From NCBI RefSeq assembly GCF_020921035.1, contig NC_063156.1, forward strand, positions 27,266,283-27,330,282: a DNA stretch of 64,000 bases, written 5' to 3'. The stretch's first letter is position 1; the number at the start of each line of letters is the position of its first letter. The stretch is from Rhodamnia argentea (Eukaryota > Streptophyta > Magnoliopsida > Myrtales > Myrtaceae). A model generated the notes under the pieces. The model worked only from the letters and a program-made list of their open reading frames with translations. It was not told where the DNA came from and did not search any database. The position numbers and the translations under genes were made by a program. Below, in pieces: positions 1 through 11,233 of this stretch.

Positions 1-1469
1 CCCAAGCTTTAATGATCTTATAATTGATTGGTTTGAACCTCATCATAGTTGAGGGGATATACATTCAGCCAGAACTATTAACATGTAATTATAGTCCTTT
101 GAAACCGGGGTAGTGCTACCCTTCACAAGTCTCCACTAATCAAATCCTTAATCCAACTTTGCTCTTCATAATTGCTAAAACATCTAATTTTGTGTTCCAG
201 CATAAAACGGGGAAGAACTCTAATAAGAATAGAGCCTCCTTTTTTACTTACCTTTTGAAATAATACCGGATATTTGTACCTTTCATTCAATCAAATAATA
301 CAGACCCACTCCATAGTTTAATCATCATATTCACTGTATTAAAACTTCACTTGTTTCGCGAAAAATAAATGATTTGACACATAATTTCATTAAAAATAAT
401 CCTTTATATAGCTTATTAAAATTAATAAATGAAAAATCATCATCAATAAAAGTATTTAGACAGAAAATGCTAACAATAACATAAGCATTATTCATTAATC
501 GATTATTTCAAACATACAAATAATCATTTTAAAAAATATATATTTTAAATAACTTATTTTTTTCCCGAAACAAACAAAATCTAAGAGTCAGGTCCATTAA
601 AAAAAAAGCGAGTTCTATATCATCTTTTTTTATTTATGTTCGTTTTTGCCGGAATGATGTATAAGTTGCGAGTTCAAAATGATTCCCACAAAATAATTGT
701 CATCAGTTCTTGACCATTTCCTCCCTTTCTGTCTTCCTATCCTCCACCTAACACAATCACTTTTCCCGTGGGAAAAAGAAGAAAAAACTCCTATTTCTTT
801 CACCCGATCAAAACACTTTTGATCTTATCTCATTACAAATATGAAGTTAAGCAAACAGTAAATCACCTTTGAAATTCACATCCAAACCCTCGAATCAAAA
901 TTATCCAAACTCATTTCGAATCTAGCTTGGTAAATTATCACACAACGAGTATTCAGATACAGATCACTGATGAACAAAGTTGGCCATAAACGTATTCTAC
1001 CATCTTTACCATAAACCTATCATCAACCCCACATCAATATCCATTCATAGGACAACGAAAAAACAAGAAAAGAAAGTTGCTCCAGCCTCGAGTCACATTG
1101 GTCAACAGCACCTCTTCTTACCCTTTCCCAAAAGCTCTGGGAGACGATGTGTTAAAGAACGCTCCAATCTGCTTGGGAAAAGAATTTATGAGCATAGAAA
1201 AAAGCTCATCATGATTTGAAACCAAGTATATAAAAACATAAAGGAGTGATGAGAGGAAAGTAAAAGGTTAGGCAAGCGTGCTCTTGAAAACGAAAAAGAA
1301 GCCATAAAAGCATGCCGTGCAGGGACAAACCATTGGAAGATAGACGCAAGGAATAACAAAAGGAACATACTTACAGTGATTTCTCATAACTTTTCTTTTT
1401 GGCACTTTGGGACTTTTAGGATGTGATGTGAGGGATGTTCAGAATCTTAATGATATAGGGTCCCCAGAA
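1..1469. other. AT-rich intergenic DNA, no gene recognised
   Basis: Only short open frames without recognisable protein similarity are present. The stretch is AT-rich with homopolymer runs. It lies downstream (3') of the MIR167 hairpin on the minus strand, so part of it may be the 3' part of the primary transcript, but nothing in the sequence fixes an end. Confidence 0.5.
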
Positions 1470-1615
1470 AAGGGAAGAAGTGAGGCTGTCGCAGCATGAC
1501 CTAGTTAGGGTTAACCCGTTCCTTCTGTTCTTGCTTCTTCTTTTTTTTTTTTTTTTCTGTTGAAGTTTCGAGTTAGCCGGAGCTAGATCATGCTGGCAGC
1601 TTCACTCGTTCCCTT
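1470..1615 (-). ncRNA. MIR167: MIR167 precursor hairpin
   Basis: The minus strand of 1584-1604 is identical to canonical plant miR167 (begins TGAAGCTGCC, ends ATGATCTA), in the 5' arm. The 3' arm at about 1479-1502 (minus; GGTCATGCTG then ACAGCCTCACT) pairs with it, leaving a 2-nt bulge and few mismatches. The pairing continues below the duplex: AAGGGAA (minus of 1609-1615) with TTCCCTT (minus of 1470-1476). The loop is roughly 80 nt and contains a long pyrimidine run on the plus strand. From established knowledge, miR167 cleaves ARF6 and ARF8 auxin response factor mRNAs and acts in flower, root and ovule development. The mature sequence match is direct observation; expression is inferred. 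Confidence 0.93.
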
Positions 1616-1671
1616 GCGGACGTGTGATCTCCTCAACTGTTCAAGAAGCCAACCAAGACATGCGAAAGAAC

Positions 1672-1696
1672 AGAGAGAGAGAGAGAGAGAGAGAGA
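1672..1696. repeat. (GA)n microsatellite
   Basis: A pure GA dinucleotide run lies about 60 bp upstream of the MIR167 hairpin on the minus strand, where it would read as CT in the primary transcript leader. Confidence 0.9.
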
Positions 1697-2055
1697 TTGT
1701 TGATCATCACTAGACTTCTTTCTCCCCTCTTCATTTGCTTCCTACTAAGCCGAAGAACATGCTAAAAAATAGACAAGACAAGGGCTGAGATGGGTTGAAG
1801 TTGCTAGCCAACTACAAAAGAAAGGACAGGACATGCAAGAACAAAGAAGTATCTAACGCAATGGGCTGACGCATGCAGCCCGGAAAATTACATGTGCATA
1901 CTAATCTCTTAGGTACAAAGATAGAGGAGGGCAGCGGAAGAAGACCTTCCATGCATATGCAACCCATATGAGTGTTTGGACTGTAAATAGTTCTCAACCT
2001 TTGTATGGAGAAAGAGCGCTCGGCAACAACCGTTAGCAGGCTAAACGAGCTCAAT

Positions 2056-2059
<4 letters not shown>

Positions 2060-2097
<38 letters not shown>
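2060..2097. repeat. (GA)n microsatellite
   Basis: A run of about 19 GA units. On the minus strand it is a CT tract, the kind of pyrimidine patch often seen near plant transcription starts and in 5' leaders. It lies between the candidate TATA box and the MIR167 hairpin. Confidence 0.9.
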
Positions 2098-2100
<3 letters not shown>

Positions 2101-2232
2101 ACTCAATGAAGACTTGGGAAAGAAGGGGAAACACAGATCAAGTAAGGCCTTTGAAGGAACATCAGGACTAGATGAAGACAGATGAAAGAGAAGACCCAGT
2201 GATGACCTAAAGGAGGAGGTAAAACTGCCATG

Positions 2233-2240
2233 CTTTATAG
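2233..2240 (-). promoter_or_regulatory. candidate TATA box for MIR167
   Basis: The minus strand reads CCCCCTATAAAGCATG around this position, a good TATA match. It would place transcription start near 2205 and give a leader of about 600 nt before the hairpin, typical of plant pri-miRNAs. Assignment to MIR167 is inference from orientation and distance. Confidence 0.35.
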
Positions 2241-2499
2241 GGGGATTTGAGAGGCACGGACCAAGAACAAGAAGGGAGAAAAACAAGGGGTTTCTGTAGA
2301 GAGTAGAGAGAGATAGGGCAAAGAGAAAGCTGCAAAGAAAAGAAAGAAACATAACCCATCTGGTGAAACAGTGAATTAAAGAAGCATCTAATGACTTTTG
2401 GGCGGCCGACGACCTCCTCTATCATGTCTGTCTGTAGAGAGATAGAGAGAGGGGGTAGAGAGAGAAGCTACTAGAGTACACAGATCGAGAAATTATTGA

Positions 2500-3119
2500 A
2501 TGCATAGCAGACAAAAATCATCACGCGGGGTGAAGGATGCATGTAACAAGCCTCGTTTCAGCAAAAGAATTCGTACTAGGAGAATGTCGTCCTCTAATAT
2601 ATTCATCTGCACATCATACATAGCTTTAACCAACGTCTACCAATATTATATTGAGGACCATCAAAGTTTTGTAAAAATGTTCTTCCAACCAATTTCAATC
2701 AGTTGGTTCTAAAAATTGAAGCTACTCTATTAAGCTTTTATTCTTGGCTTAGGTTAGTTTTGGGGAGATTTGTAATTCAAATGGATCACGATGAAAACAC
2801 AGATCAACTAAGGTATATTTGGCTTACTGGACTTCGAAAACGAAACGGTATTATTTGGTAGAGGAACGAAACTTAGAGTGTATTTGTTTGAGTAAAAGAA
2901 TTTTCTGCGAACTACTAATTTTCTAGACTCTTATGTGTTTGGTGCTTTTTTTTTTTAAACCGATCAGTCAATGGAAAGTCATTTACGGACAAAGAAGATG
3001 TATATGTTCAAAGTTAAAGAAATGAATTCTCTAAATTGAAAAGGGGGGAAATGATTCCGTGGAAGGGAAAGTAGTTTTATTCCGGTCTAAATTTCTTATT
3101 ATCAGTTCATAAAAAAAGG
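2500..3119. other. intergenic DNA, no gene recognised
   Basis: Short unsupported frames only. It is upstream of the candidate MIR167 promoter on the minus strand and ends at the flank of a TIR element. Confidence 0.5.
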
Positions 3120-3137
3120 TTCCGTCATAGATCAATT

Positions 3138-4524
3138 AGGCTCTGTTTGGCGGTGATTCTGATCCTCCGTTTCTGTTTCCCGAAACAAAAAAGGATCAGA
3201 AACATGTTTGGTAATGGAAAAAAAATGATTTCGATTCCGGTCCCAGGAACACTTTTGGACCACTTTTCGGAAGAAAAAAAAAAGATGATTCTGGTGTTTT
3301 GGAACACTTTTGGGGATCACTTTTTTACACGATATACTTATGGCTTATCCTTCATACTTATAATTAAAATTTTAATATAAAATGGTATTATTTAAAAAAA
3401 AGTCCACGTGGATTTTCAACTTTACACAAATTAAAATAAATTAAAATTCAATTTTAAAAATTACAAAAAACGAATTTTCTTAAATTAAAAATTTTATTTA
3501 AGGTAAATTTAGTAAAAAATTTAAAATTTTAAGAAATGGGGGAAATAAAAAATACTTAGATTTTTAATTTAATAATTTAAAACAAATTAAAACAAATTAA
3601 GATTGAAAAAAGCTAAAATTTTGAAAAAAATTTCTCGTCACCGGATTCTTCCCCTCCCATTTAAAAAAAATTATTTTTTTTTTGAAAATTTTAAGCCTAT
3701 TTTTAAATTCAATTTAAATTTAAATTTAAATTTAAATTTAAAAAATTAGTTTTTAGAAAATTTTTAAATATAATTCATTTTTTATATTAAGGGATCTCTA
3801 ATACGCATGTTTTTTTTTTCGAATTTTTAGCTATTTTATTTTTTATTCTAATTAAGTTTGTATTTTTTATTTCCTATTATGTTTTTTCAAATTTTATCTT
3901 TTTTTTTTATATTAAAGACTGAACCCAACCCTCCGCGTCGCGAACTAAATCTCCATTTTTCGAGCCGCACAAAAAATTTGTCGAGTCGGGTGAAAAAAAA
4001 AATCAATGTAGTTGAGTTGCGGGTCTTGTAAGCTTGTACGATGTATAATTATAAGAGTGCAAAACTATAGGCGGTTGCACAATGAGGAGTTTTTTTTTTT
4101 TTTTTTGTAATCAATCTAAAAGTCACAAGAAATAATAACAAACAAATGATTTGAACAAATTTTGTAAATGTAATACGAATTACTTTTCAAACAATATAAA
4201 CGATCGCATACTCATGACAAATCGACAAACGAATTGAGAACGGAAATTTTGTTGCTTTTTTTTTTTTTGCTCCATAATCACTATTTGATTATTTTCCCTA
4301 TTCTTTGTCATCAAATGTGATTATATAATTATTTGATTTAAATGACAAATTGGGAACGAAAATTTTGTGCAGCTACTAAACGCGTTTTGTTCCGGGAACA
4401 AAAATTTTAAACGAGTTACCAAACGTGTTTTGATTCTAAAAAAATCATCCATGGAACGGAATAAAAAAAAGTAATTTTGATCGGAATCATTTTTTGGGAA
4501 CGGAATCACTACCAAACAGAGCCT
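3138..4524. mobile_element. non-autonomous TIR DNA transposon (AGGCTCTGTTTGG type)
   Basis: The left end starts AGGCTCTGTTTGGCGGTGAT and the right end is its inverted counterpart (ATCACTACCAAACAGAGCCT). The similarity continues inward over several tens of bases. The 9-bp word TTCCGTCAT occurs just outside on both sides (3120-3128 and 4530-4538), at distances of 9 and 5 bp from the TIR edge, which may mark the target duplication. The interior is AT-rich with no transposase. Termini of this look are common in hAT-like non-autonomous plant elements; the superfamily is inferred. Confidence 0.7.
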
Positions 4525-4539
4525 TAGTTTTCCGTCATC

Positions 4540-6388
4540 CAAATATTGGAAAGGTCGAAAATAGTTTTCCTTCAAATAAACGGATTCTCAACGGCTTCTA
4601 CTTCTCGAGATTGGAAGAGTCACGTAAGATTAGATTTATAGCAAAAAAGAAGAAAAAACAATAATCCCATTGTTGAAGCACGTCTCAAGGATACATGTTA
4701 TGTATGCACAAAAATCTTGGTTTTCTTAGAATGTGAATTTTGTTTCTATTACACAAAGAGAGCTAATATCTTCAAAGAAAGTATGACGAGAGCGGGATCC
4801 TACCAATGATCAATCGTGTAAAGGGAAAAATGATATTAGAAGTGACAAAATTTTTTTACGGTGATCACTTTAGTTTCATCGGCTCAATTAAGTATTAAAT
4901 TAAAGTAAAAACGAACCTCGTTTAATAATAGCTTAAGTGCCCTTTATGAAGTCCAACAGTAATGATGATACCCCGAATACTGATACATGGCCAGGCATGG
5001 ACGGATAAGAAATCTCGGAACAAAGAGGAGATATCCTAAACCGCGAGGAGCGACGATTGGCGTTCCAAGCGGTAGCAGCAAAGAGGAGATTTCCTAAAAC
5101 CGCGACGGAAAGGAAAGTTCGCACCGTTTGCGATCCGAAAGGTCCCGAGATCGGCGAGCCCGTCGTTCTCGTCAAGTCATCAACGTGCCGTAAGGATCGT
5201 ATCGGGAGCAGTAATGAAAGTTAAGGGCGGGGAGGGGAGAAGAAGGAACAGGTGGTGGGAGTAGGGCGGCCCGAGCAGTGTGGGGCTGACCGGCTGATAA
5301 GAGGAAGCTCTCTCTCTCTCTCTCTCTCTAGAGTCCGTCTGTCTTTCTGTCTGTCTGTTTCTGCGCCTATGAGGATTGTGAGCAGTGATGGCAGCGCATA
5401 GAGAGAACAGCTAGAAGACTCTTAGCTCTTAGGTAGGTAGGGGGACTTCGCCTGTGAATTCAATTCCACCAAACGAAGGAAAGAAAAAGTTTGAATTTCA
5501 AATCAAAAAGCTGCCCCCCCTCTTTTCCCCCTCTCTCTCTCTCCTCCTTTTGCTGGGCAAGGACGTGCCTCGGTGGCAAGGAGGGCTGGAGGAAAGAGGA
5601 AGCTCCAATTATTGGGGGGCTCCCATGGAGATTTCCCCTTCCTTCTCAAAGAATTTCACGGTAAATTAAGGGTATTTATTTAATTTTTTTTTTATGCTAT
5701 ACCAATTTTATATAAGAATTACGAAAGAAAAAAAAGAAAAAGCAGCGAATTACGACCCGAGATCTGTCCGTCAGCAACTTATAATTTGGCCCGACCCCCC
5801 CACGGACTCAGAATGCCCATTTGTTTTGCTTTTCCTCGTGGATCTGTCAATTCGTGGATCTGTCAATTCGATCCCATCCCATCAACGGAAATGCCACCTC
5901 AATGCTGCCTTCCTTCCATCATCTTCTGCTCTCAACACGTTTGTTTTTCTTTCTTCTTCTTCTTTTTTTGTTCTTTTGGGGAGGAAGAGAATGATCGAGG
6001 AAGGACACGACATGGTGGTAACTGAGAAGATTGTCGAGCTTTCGCCTATTCTCAGTTTTAATGCGGGGACTGTTTGTTTAAATTTGCAAAGAAAATATTT
6101 TCTTGTACTTTCACGTTGGAAATTTAAAAGCATTATTAAAATTTCAAAGAAAAAAATTGTGAGAAAATTATATGCGAAATCGTTTGGCAAATATGAATGT
6201 AAGATTAAAGTTAAGCCAAAACACCGAAAACAAAAACCTATCTAGACACGCCCACGGTCCTAAAAAGCTTCAACTTCTAAGTCACGACATTCCGACCAAA
6301 AAAAAAAAAAAACAGTCATGATCAGATATGTTTTGTTACCTCGTGACTATGCCCTTTTGCGGATATGGATTGGAGAGAAGGGAATTTA
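4540..6388. other. intergenic DNA with (CT)n tract, no gene recognised
   Basis: It contains a (CT)n run at 5308-5329 followed by a CTGT-rich stretch, and a GC-richer patch at 4980-5200. The longest open frames (for example 183 codons at 5694-6245 plus) are AT-rich, show no known domain and have no convincing splice context, so I do not call them genes. Confidence 0.45.
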
Positions 6389-6918
6389 GGTTGTGTTTGG
6401 TTAAGCATTCTGAAAGCCCTTTGTGGCTCTAAAGCCTCTTGAAAAAAAAAATTCGGATTGTTTGTCAATAATTTGTAATGGGTCTTAAGATTTCAGCATT
6501 TTCAAAATATTGAAAGCCCTATTAATGAAAATTAGTTAATTACCTATTTTGTCCTACAAACCTTACTAAAAATTTAATATACCCCTTTGAAAAAAAAACC
6601 CTAGATAATGTTAATTTTCTTGAGTGAGGACGGTTGGTGAGGGCGAATCTAGACGACAGAGGGCCGTCCGGGTTTGCGCATCCCCCGACGATGATCTCAT
6701 GGGCAGCGCGACTCTCGAGCCTCATTGCTTAGGATCGCGCGACCCCGTCGACTTGCCATTGGCAGACTGAGCCCTTTGTTGATTAGCGAAGAGTTTTGAT
6801 TTTTTTAATAAAAAAAGAAATATGTAGCCAAATCTATTTACAATCTTTTTTTTTTTTTTTGGCTAGACACGACTTCACTCAAAGTTGCTTTTCAAAAGAT
6901 TTTTTTAACAAACGCCAT
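6389..6918. mobile_element. degenerate TIR element (GTGTTTGGTTAA type)
   Basis: The left edge GGTTGTGTTTGGTTAAGCAT and the inverted right edge (reads GGCGTTTGTTAAAAAAATC on the minus strand) are similar but diverged. A GC-rich interior at about 6630-6780 contrasts with AT-rich arms. No coding capacity and no clear target duplication. Confidence 0.35.
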
Positions 6919-7220
6919 TTGCATTTTTTCGAAGCCCGCTAAAAGGAATTTGCATTTGCACAAAACTAAAGTCGAACCCAATGCACCCTTATCAGGTTCC
7001 CCAAGTTATGGGCCTCTCGTGGGTCTTATGGGCCTCGCGTGGGTTTGATAGGATCTAATAGTTCAGATATATCGGGCTTACTGCATTGGATGTATCCAAT
7101 AACATGTGGAGACAGATGTTTCTAAAACTACCATGCTAGACAATTTTTTGGAATTTTGGGTTTGATTTGGTGTTCACTTATCTTAAAATTAAGGTTGGGA
7201 ATTTTCGGGTCAGGCAACTT

Positions 7221-7790
7221 AGGGCGCGCATGACAACACTTTTGTTTCAAAAATAAACTTTTAACCAGAAGTTAATTTTTCTACTTCTACTCTAGAAGTT
7301 AATTTCTGATTAGAGAAATTCTTTTGAAAACGATTGAAAACCTTTACTTCATTTTTAAATTTTTTAAATTGGTTGGGATGGTGATTGGTGACTGTAAGCA
7401 GAAGCGAAGATTGATGATGTGCGGTAGTCGGTGGCGGCGATGGTCGGCGGCGATGGTCGGCGGCGGTAATAGCGGGCGGCGGGAGGCAATTGGCAAGTGG
7501 CGGCCCGGCGACGACCGGCGGAGGTCGGTGGTGGTTGGCGACAAGAAGTAATCGGCACGTGGCGATCGGCAAAGGTTGGCGGCCAACGGGGGTCGACGAC
7601 GGCCGCAGGCGGTGGTCAACAGTGAGCAGCAATTACCGCCACCGACCACTGCCAACCTCCACTGTCCACGGTGAGAACCCATTTTTTTAACTTCTCAAAT
7701 TGTGAAAAAAACAACTTCAAAAGTTAAAAAATTTATCAAACGAATTTCTACCTTCAAAAGTACTTCTAGAGCTATTAGCATGTGCACTCT
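7221..7790. mobile_element. TIR element with GC-rich core
   Basis: The left end AGGGCGCGCATGACAA and the right end read on the minus strand (AGAGTGCACATGCTAA) match except mainly for transitions, as expected after CpG decay. Arms carrying GAAGTTAATTT/AACTTCTAG-like words flank a GC-rich core (about 7430-7640) made of repeated GGCGGCGATGGTCGGCGG-like units. Several overlapping open frames in this core on both strands are composition artefacts. No clear target duplication was found. Confidence 0.5.
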
Positions 7791-9801
7791 TATATTCTAG
7801 TTTTATCTTCTATTTGTATTTTTTTTTCAAAATTGAAAAAATGATAAAACGTTATGATCTTTCAAGCTTTAAAAAATCGTGATAATAAATATGTGATTGT
7901 ACCTATCAATATTTATTAACTGATTGATTTTGAGAGATGCCAGATAGTTCATCGTGAACTCGAAAAATTTGCAATAAAGAAAAAGACGCACAGTTTGAGT
8001 CAAACCATTTCAAATCGACCCACCCATTTAACCACCCCACTCGTTTCCAATGAAAAGTTAAATAATCCTCATAACACAGAAGCAAACCAAAACGCCAAAA
8101 ACAAAAGCACGAACAAGATGATAAAGGAAAAGGAATTTGCTATCTCTGCATTTACGTACTCATGGCACTCGATGAATGTCATAAGTCGAGATTCCATGAG
8201 AATCGCATCTTGAAACTTATTTTATATGGACGCTGAGTAACAGAAGGACCCAGATAGGATAGGATAAAAAATGTGCGAAGATTTGTTACATCCTGCAACT
8301 CTTTTGGGCGAATAGACACAAACCCACAGGGCTCATTCTGTTTTTTCGCCCTAAGATTCTACACTGATCTATGGATATACTAAGTGATTATAACATCCAA
8401 TATACCAACTTTATAGATCGATCGTCAACACATCTACTATCCTCCAAAAGGTAAAACCTATCGTCATTTATCAGTTGCGGTGAGTGCAAAACGATCTCGA
8501 CGTTGAACTTTCATGGTCCGAGAGTCGTGTAGTTAAATGTCAATCAACAGTTGGCGCCTGAAGCAGCAATCTATCTGATCCGATTTCAGGAACCATCAGC
8601 CAAACTATCAAAAGCAAACTATTCATCCAAGTATGGCATTGCACTGTGAACAGTAGCTATCGATGTACAAAGCTTCTACTGAATATAATATGCAAAGAAT
8701 GGAGCAAGTTGCAATCACGATGCTTACCCAGCACCATAATCGTAAGCACGACAACTCAATTTGTTGACCATGGCTTCGAAGGAAAGGCTAACGGCAAGAA
8801 ACAACAAGGAAGTTCTCTGGTTATATGATAGAGTTCCATATCTCGCTCATGCCCAGTGAAAATTTGGATGATCTGCAGCCAGCATTAAAAGAAAAGCACT
8901 ATCAGTTAAGACTGCACAAGAGCCTAAACACTAAAAGGAAACTCGACACTAACTCATTGCCTCATTGGCAATGAGATAGGCTAGCCTAACAGCAATCTCC
9001 ATTCACGACACTCATCACACTGGTGGAGGATAAGAAACCAACCATTCATGGCTAATCTCAATGGTATCAAATATGAAGAACAAAACAGACATAATTTCAA
9101 CAGAAAGATAAAATAAAAAAAAATCTTTTTTGGTGGGTAAACATTTTACCTCAGCCCAGCTACCGTATAAACAGAACCGACTCTAGCAGCAATAATCAGT
9201 CGCACAAAACGAACAGCCACTAGAATGTTCATCGATTGATAAAGAGAAGAGGAAGTTTTTTAAACTTCAGGAAATAAAGAATCTTTATTTCAGTTTGCAA
9301 CATCATCCAGACATTAAAGGCCAGGAGAGTGTCCATGACAACAAAATAAAGTCGCGTGAAAGGAGTAATCATAAGCGACAGAACAACGATAGATAAGTGA
9401 TGGCAAGAATTTTCTTGCATTATTAGCGTATGTCAAATGCTCTTCGGTCTCGATCAAAGAAAGAAATTAGCTACTCAGCATGATTGTCCAAAAGGAGGTA
9501 GTAGATATAGAGATTAGCACAATGTCAAGTGCAGACTTGAGAGTCCTTTCTGCTGTTTGCGCACTCTTAAATATTGTGGGTTAAACTATGGGTTATGACT
9601 TATGAGCAATCGAACTAGCATTACCTCAAAACATTTCCGCCGCAACGAAACTGCAACTTTATTGATGTCTCCACAATCCCAGCTTAACAACGACTTTCGC
9701 CTGGAAAATCTCTTACATACACACAATCACATTCCAGCACTCAAGATCGAAACTTCAACTAGCACTAGCAATGCCCTCATCGAACCAACAAGATCACGAA
9801 C
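7791..9801. other. intergenic DNA, no gene recognised
   Basis: No frame here has recognisable similarity. The right part lies 3' of the minus-strand gene at 9802-10428 and probably holds its 3' UTR. Confidence 0.4.
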
Positions 9802-10428
9802 TCAATCATTCCCACTGATACCAGTCTTCCTCGCTACCAGTTCGCTAGCCTTCACGTAACTCACACCACCACGTCCACATTTCACCAAATCGTCCAAACC
9901 CAACTCGTCAAACCATCCCAAATCGAAACTTTCACTCTTACCAGCGAAACAAGCCCGCGAAATCAACTGCCTAACCACCACTCTCTCGCTCGCTGCCCCC
10001 TTGCCAACCACGGCGACCCTCGCGTCCATGAACGGCTTCGAGCACTTGTCCACCGCGAAGTCAGCGCACTTCTCCTTCGCCGCGATGAGGCAGGACTCCA
10101 TCTCGCGCACCTCGCACTCCTCCCTCTGCTTCAGGTCGGCCTTCCGGCCGGCTAGCGGGGCCCACCATGGGGGCGCGCAGTTCCGTGATGCGGCAACTGC
10201 GCAGCCGATCCTGGCTCCCTCCCCGCACTGCTCGAGGATCTTGGACTTGGAGGACGCGAGGGCGGATGACCAAGACTCGATGTCGCGGAAGGCGAGGACG
10301 AAGGGACCTGAGGAGGGGTCGTCTGTCGGAGTGGCGGGTAAGGGTCCGCGGAGGAGAGGGGGGGGGTGGGGGAAGAGGGTCGTGGTGGCGGAGGGCGAGT
10401 AGTCGTCGAGGTGGTCCGTCGACGACAT
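9802..10428 (-). CDS. conserved plant protein of unknown function, 208 aa
   Basis: An intronless frame of 208 codons starting at the first ATG (10428) and ending with TGA. The protein has a Pro-rich N-terminus (HPPPLLRGPLPATPTDDPSS), a central segment FVLAFRDIESW, then a Cys-bearing middle region with CAPPWW followed by REECEVREMESC and AAKEKCADFAVDKC. The pattern of regularly placed cysteines in an acidic/basic helical region suggests a folded domain, but I cannot name it. The layout resembles plant proteins annotated only as uncharacterised. No signal peptide or membrane segment is visible. The coding region is GC-rich compared with its AT-rich flanks. The upstream region has five TGGGCY-type motifs, which points to a constitutively expressed gene. 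Overlapping frames on both strands (for example 10061-10534 minus) are shadows. Confidence 0.75.
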   Translation of the reverse strand: MSSTDHLDDYSPSATTTLFPHPPPLLRGPLPATPTDDPSSGPFVLAFRDIESWSSALASSKSKILEQCGEGARIGCAVAASRNCAPPWWAPLAGRKADLKQREECEVREMESCLIAAKEKCADFAVDKCSKPFMDARVAVVGKGAASERVVVRQLISRACFAGKSESFDLGWFDELGLDDLVKCGRGGVSYVKASELVARKTGISGND

Positions 10429-10485
10429 TGGTTTCGATTTCAGACTCTAAGCTGAGAGGGGTTTGCTTTGTCAAGAAGAAAGTAA

Positions 10486-10617
10486 TGGGCCGGGCCAGTC
10501 CGGATAAAGCCTGGACATAAGCTCTATGGGCCATGTGGCTGGGCCATGTTGTTTCCTAAACCTCCCAGGCATGAGGTCAGGCCCCTGGGTTGTACAGGCC
10601 CAAACTGTGCCAGCCCA
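10486..10617 (-). promoter_or_regulatory. cluster of TGGGCC/GGCCCA (site II) motifs
   Basis: TGGGCC occurs at 10486, 10527 and 10540, GGCCCA at 10598 and AGCCCA at 10612. They lie 60-190 bp upstream of the ATG at 10428. Site II motifs bind TCP factors and mark promoters of housekeeping, ribosomal and mitochondrial genes in plants (established knowledge). Assignment to the minus-strand gene is inference. Confidence 0.55.
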
Positions 10618-10618
10618 T

Positions 10619-11233
10619 GAACTTTTCTAGGAGGTCTCCATCCGGGTAATAATTTCTAAAACAAAGCTTGTTGTTATGTTAAAAGGTAGATCCATAGGTT
10701 AATTCAATTTTGACATATATATCCCAGGGCCCCTTTCCTCTTGTTCGGTGTGCAATTCAATTCATTCTTGTCCCTTTCACCATCCTTGAAACCGCTAAGA
10801 GTGTCTGAGCTTTTTGGCTTCGATGACCACTCTCGTCCTCATCGGGTATGATTGTTACAATATATAAGCCCACTAATTTTCGCATGGCTTGTCCCTAACC
10901 ACATTTCTATTGAAGAGGGTCCTACTCTGATACCATATGGTGACATCCCTAGACCAATTCACTAGAAATATTGTCAACTTTAGCCCACCTCATACCGAGT
11001 ATTGCGATTTTGTCTTATGGAGTTCCAAAGCAAAGCTTGCTATTATGTTAAAAAGTGCATTTGTCAGTTACTTTAAATATTCATATATATCAGACACGCT
11101 CTCCCCTTATTTGACGTGCAATTCGGTTAATTTCTACCCCATTCATCGTCCTAAAAGCATGTCGGAGTGCTCTTTATTTGAGCCTTCTGGCCTCGGAGAC
11201 CACCGCCCGCCCTTGTCGGATCGGGTCATTACA
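10619..11233 (-). mobile_element. truncated Cassandra-like TRIM retrotransposon
   Basis: Two related LTR copies lie on either side of a short internal piece. LTR 2 spans 10941-11233 (TGACATCC at one end, ATTACA at the other). LTR 1 ends at 10859 (TTACA) and is truncated near 10619. The internal piece contains a tRNA-Met-type primer site, TGGTATCAGAG on the minus strand of 10925-10935. LTR 1 keeps a remnant of the 5S rRNA-like segment (GGATGGAGACCTCCTAG on the minus strand, about 10629-10645); LTR 2 has lost it. It closely resembles the element at 43769-44571. Confidence 0.8.

Noticed and set aside
1441..1460. miR172-like word (AGAATCTTAATGAT)
   Set aside because: It diverges from miR172 after 14 bases with an internal mismatch and has no pairing arm nearby. 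It is adjacent to the real MIR167 hairpin only by chance.
2041..2425. Minus-strand open frames rich in Leu and Ser
   Set aside because: They are produced by the long GA/CT dinucleotide tract and flanking CT-rich leader; no domain, no splice support.
5694..6245. 183-codon plus-strand open frame
   Set aside because: Low-complexity, AT-rich, no recognisable similarity, and not preceded by promoter-like sequence.
7261..7690. Several overlapping GC-rich frames on both strands
   Set aside because: All fall in the repetitive GC-rich core of a TIR element; overlapping frames on both strands reflect composition.
10061..10534. 157-codon minus frame and plus-strand frames over the 208-residue gene
   Set aside because: Arg/Pro-rich shadow frames of a GC-rich coding region; the 208-codon frame has the coherent, cysteine-patterned protein.
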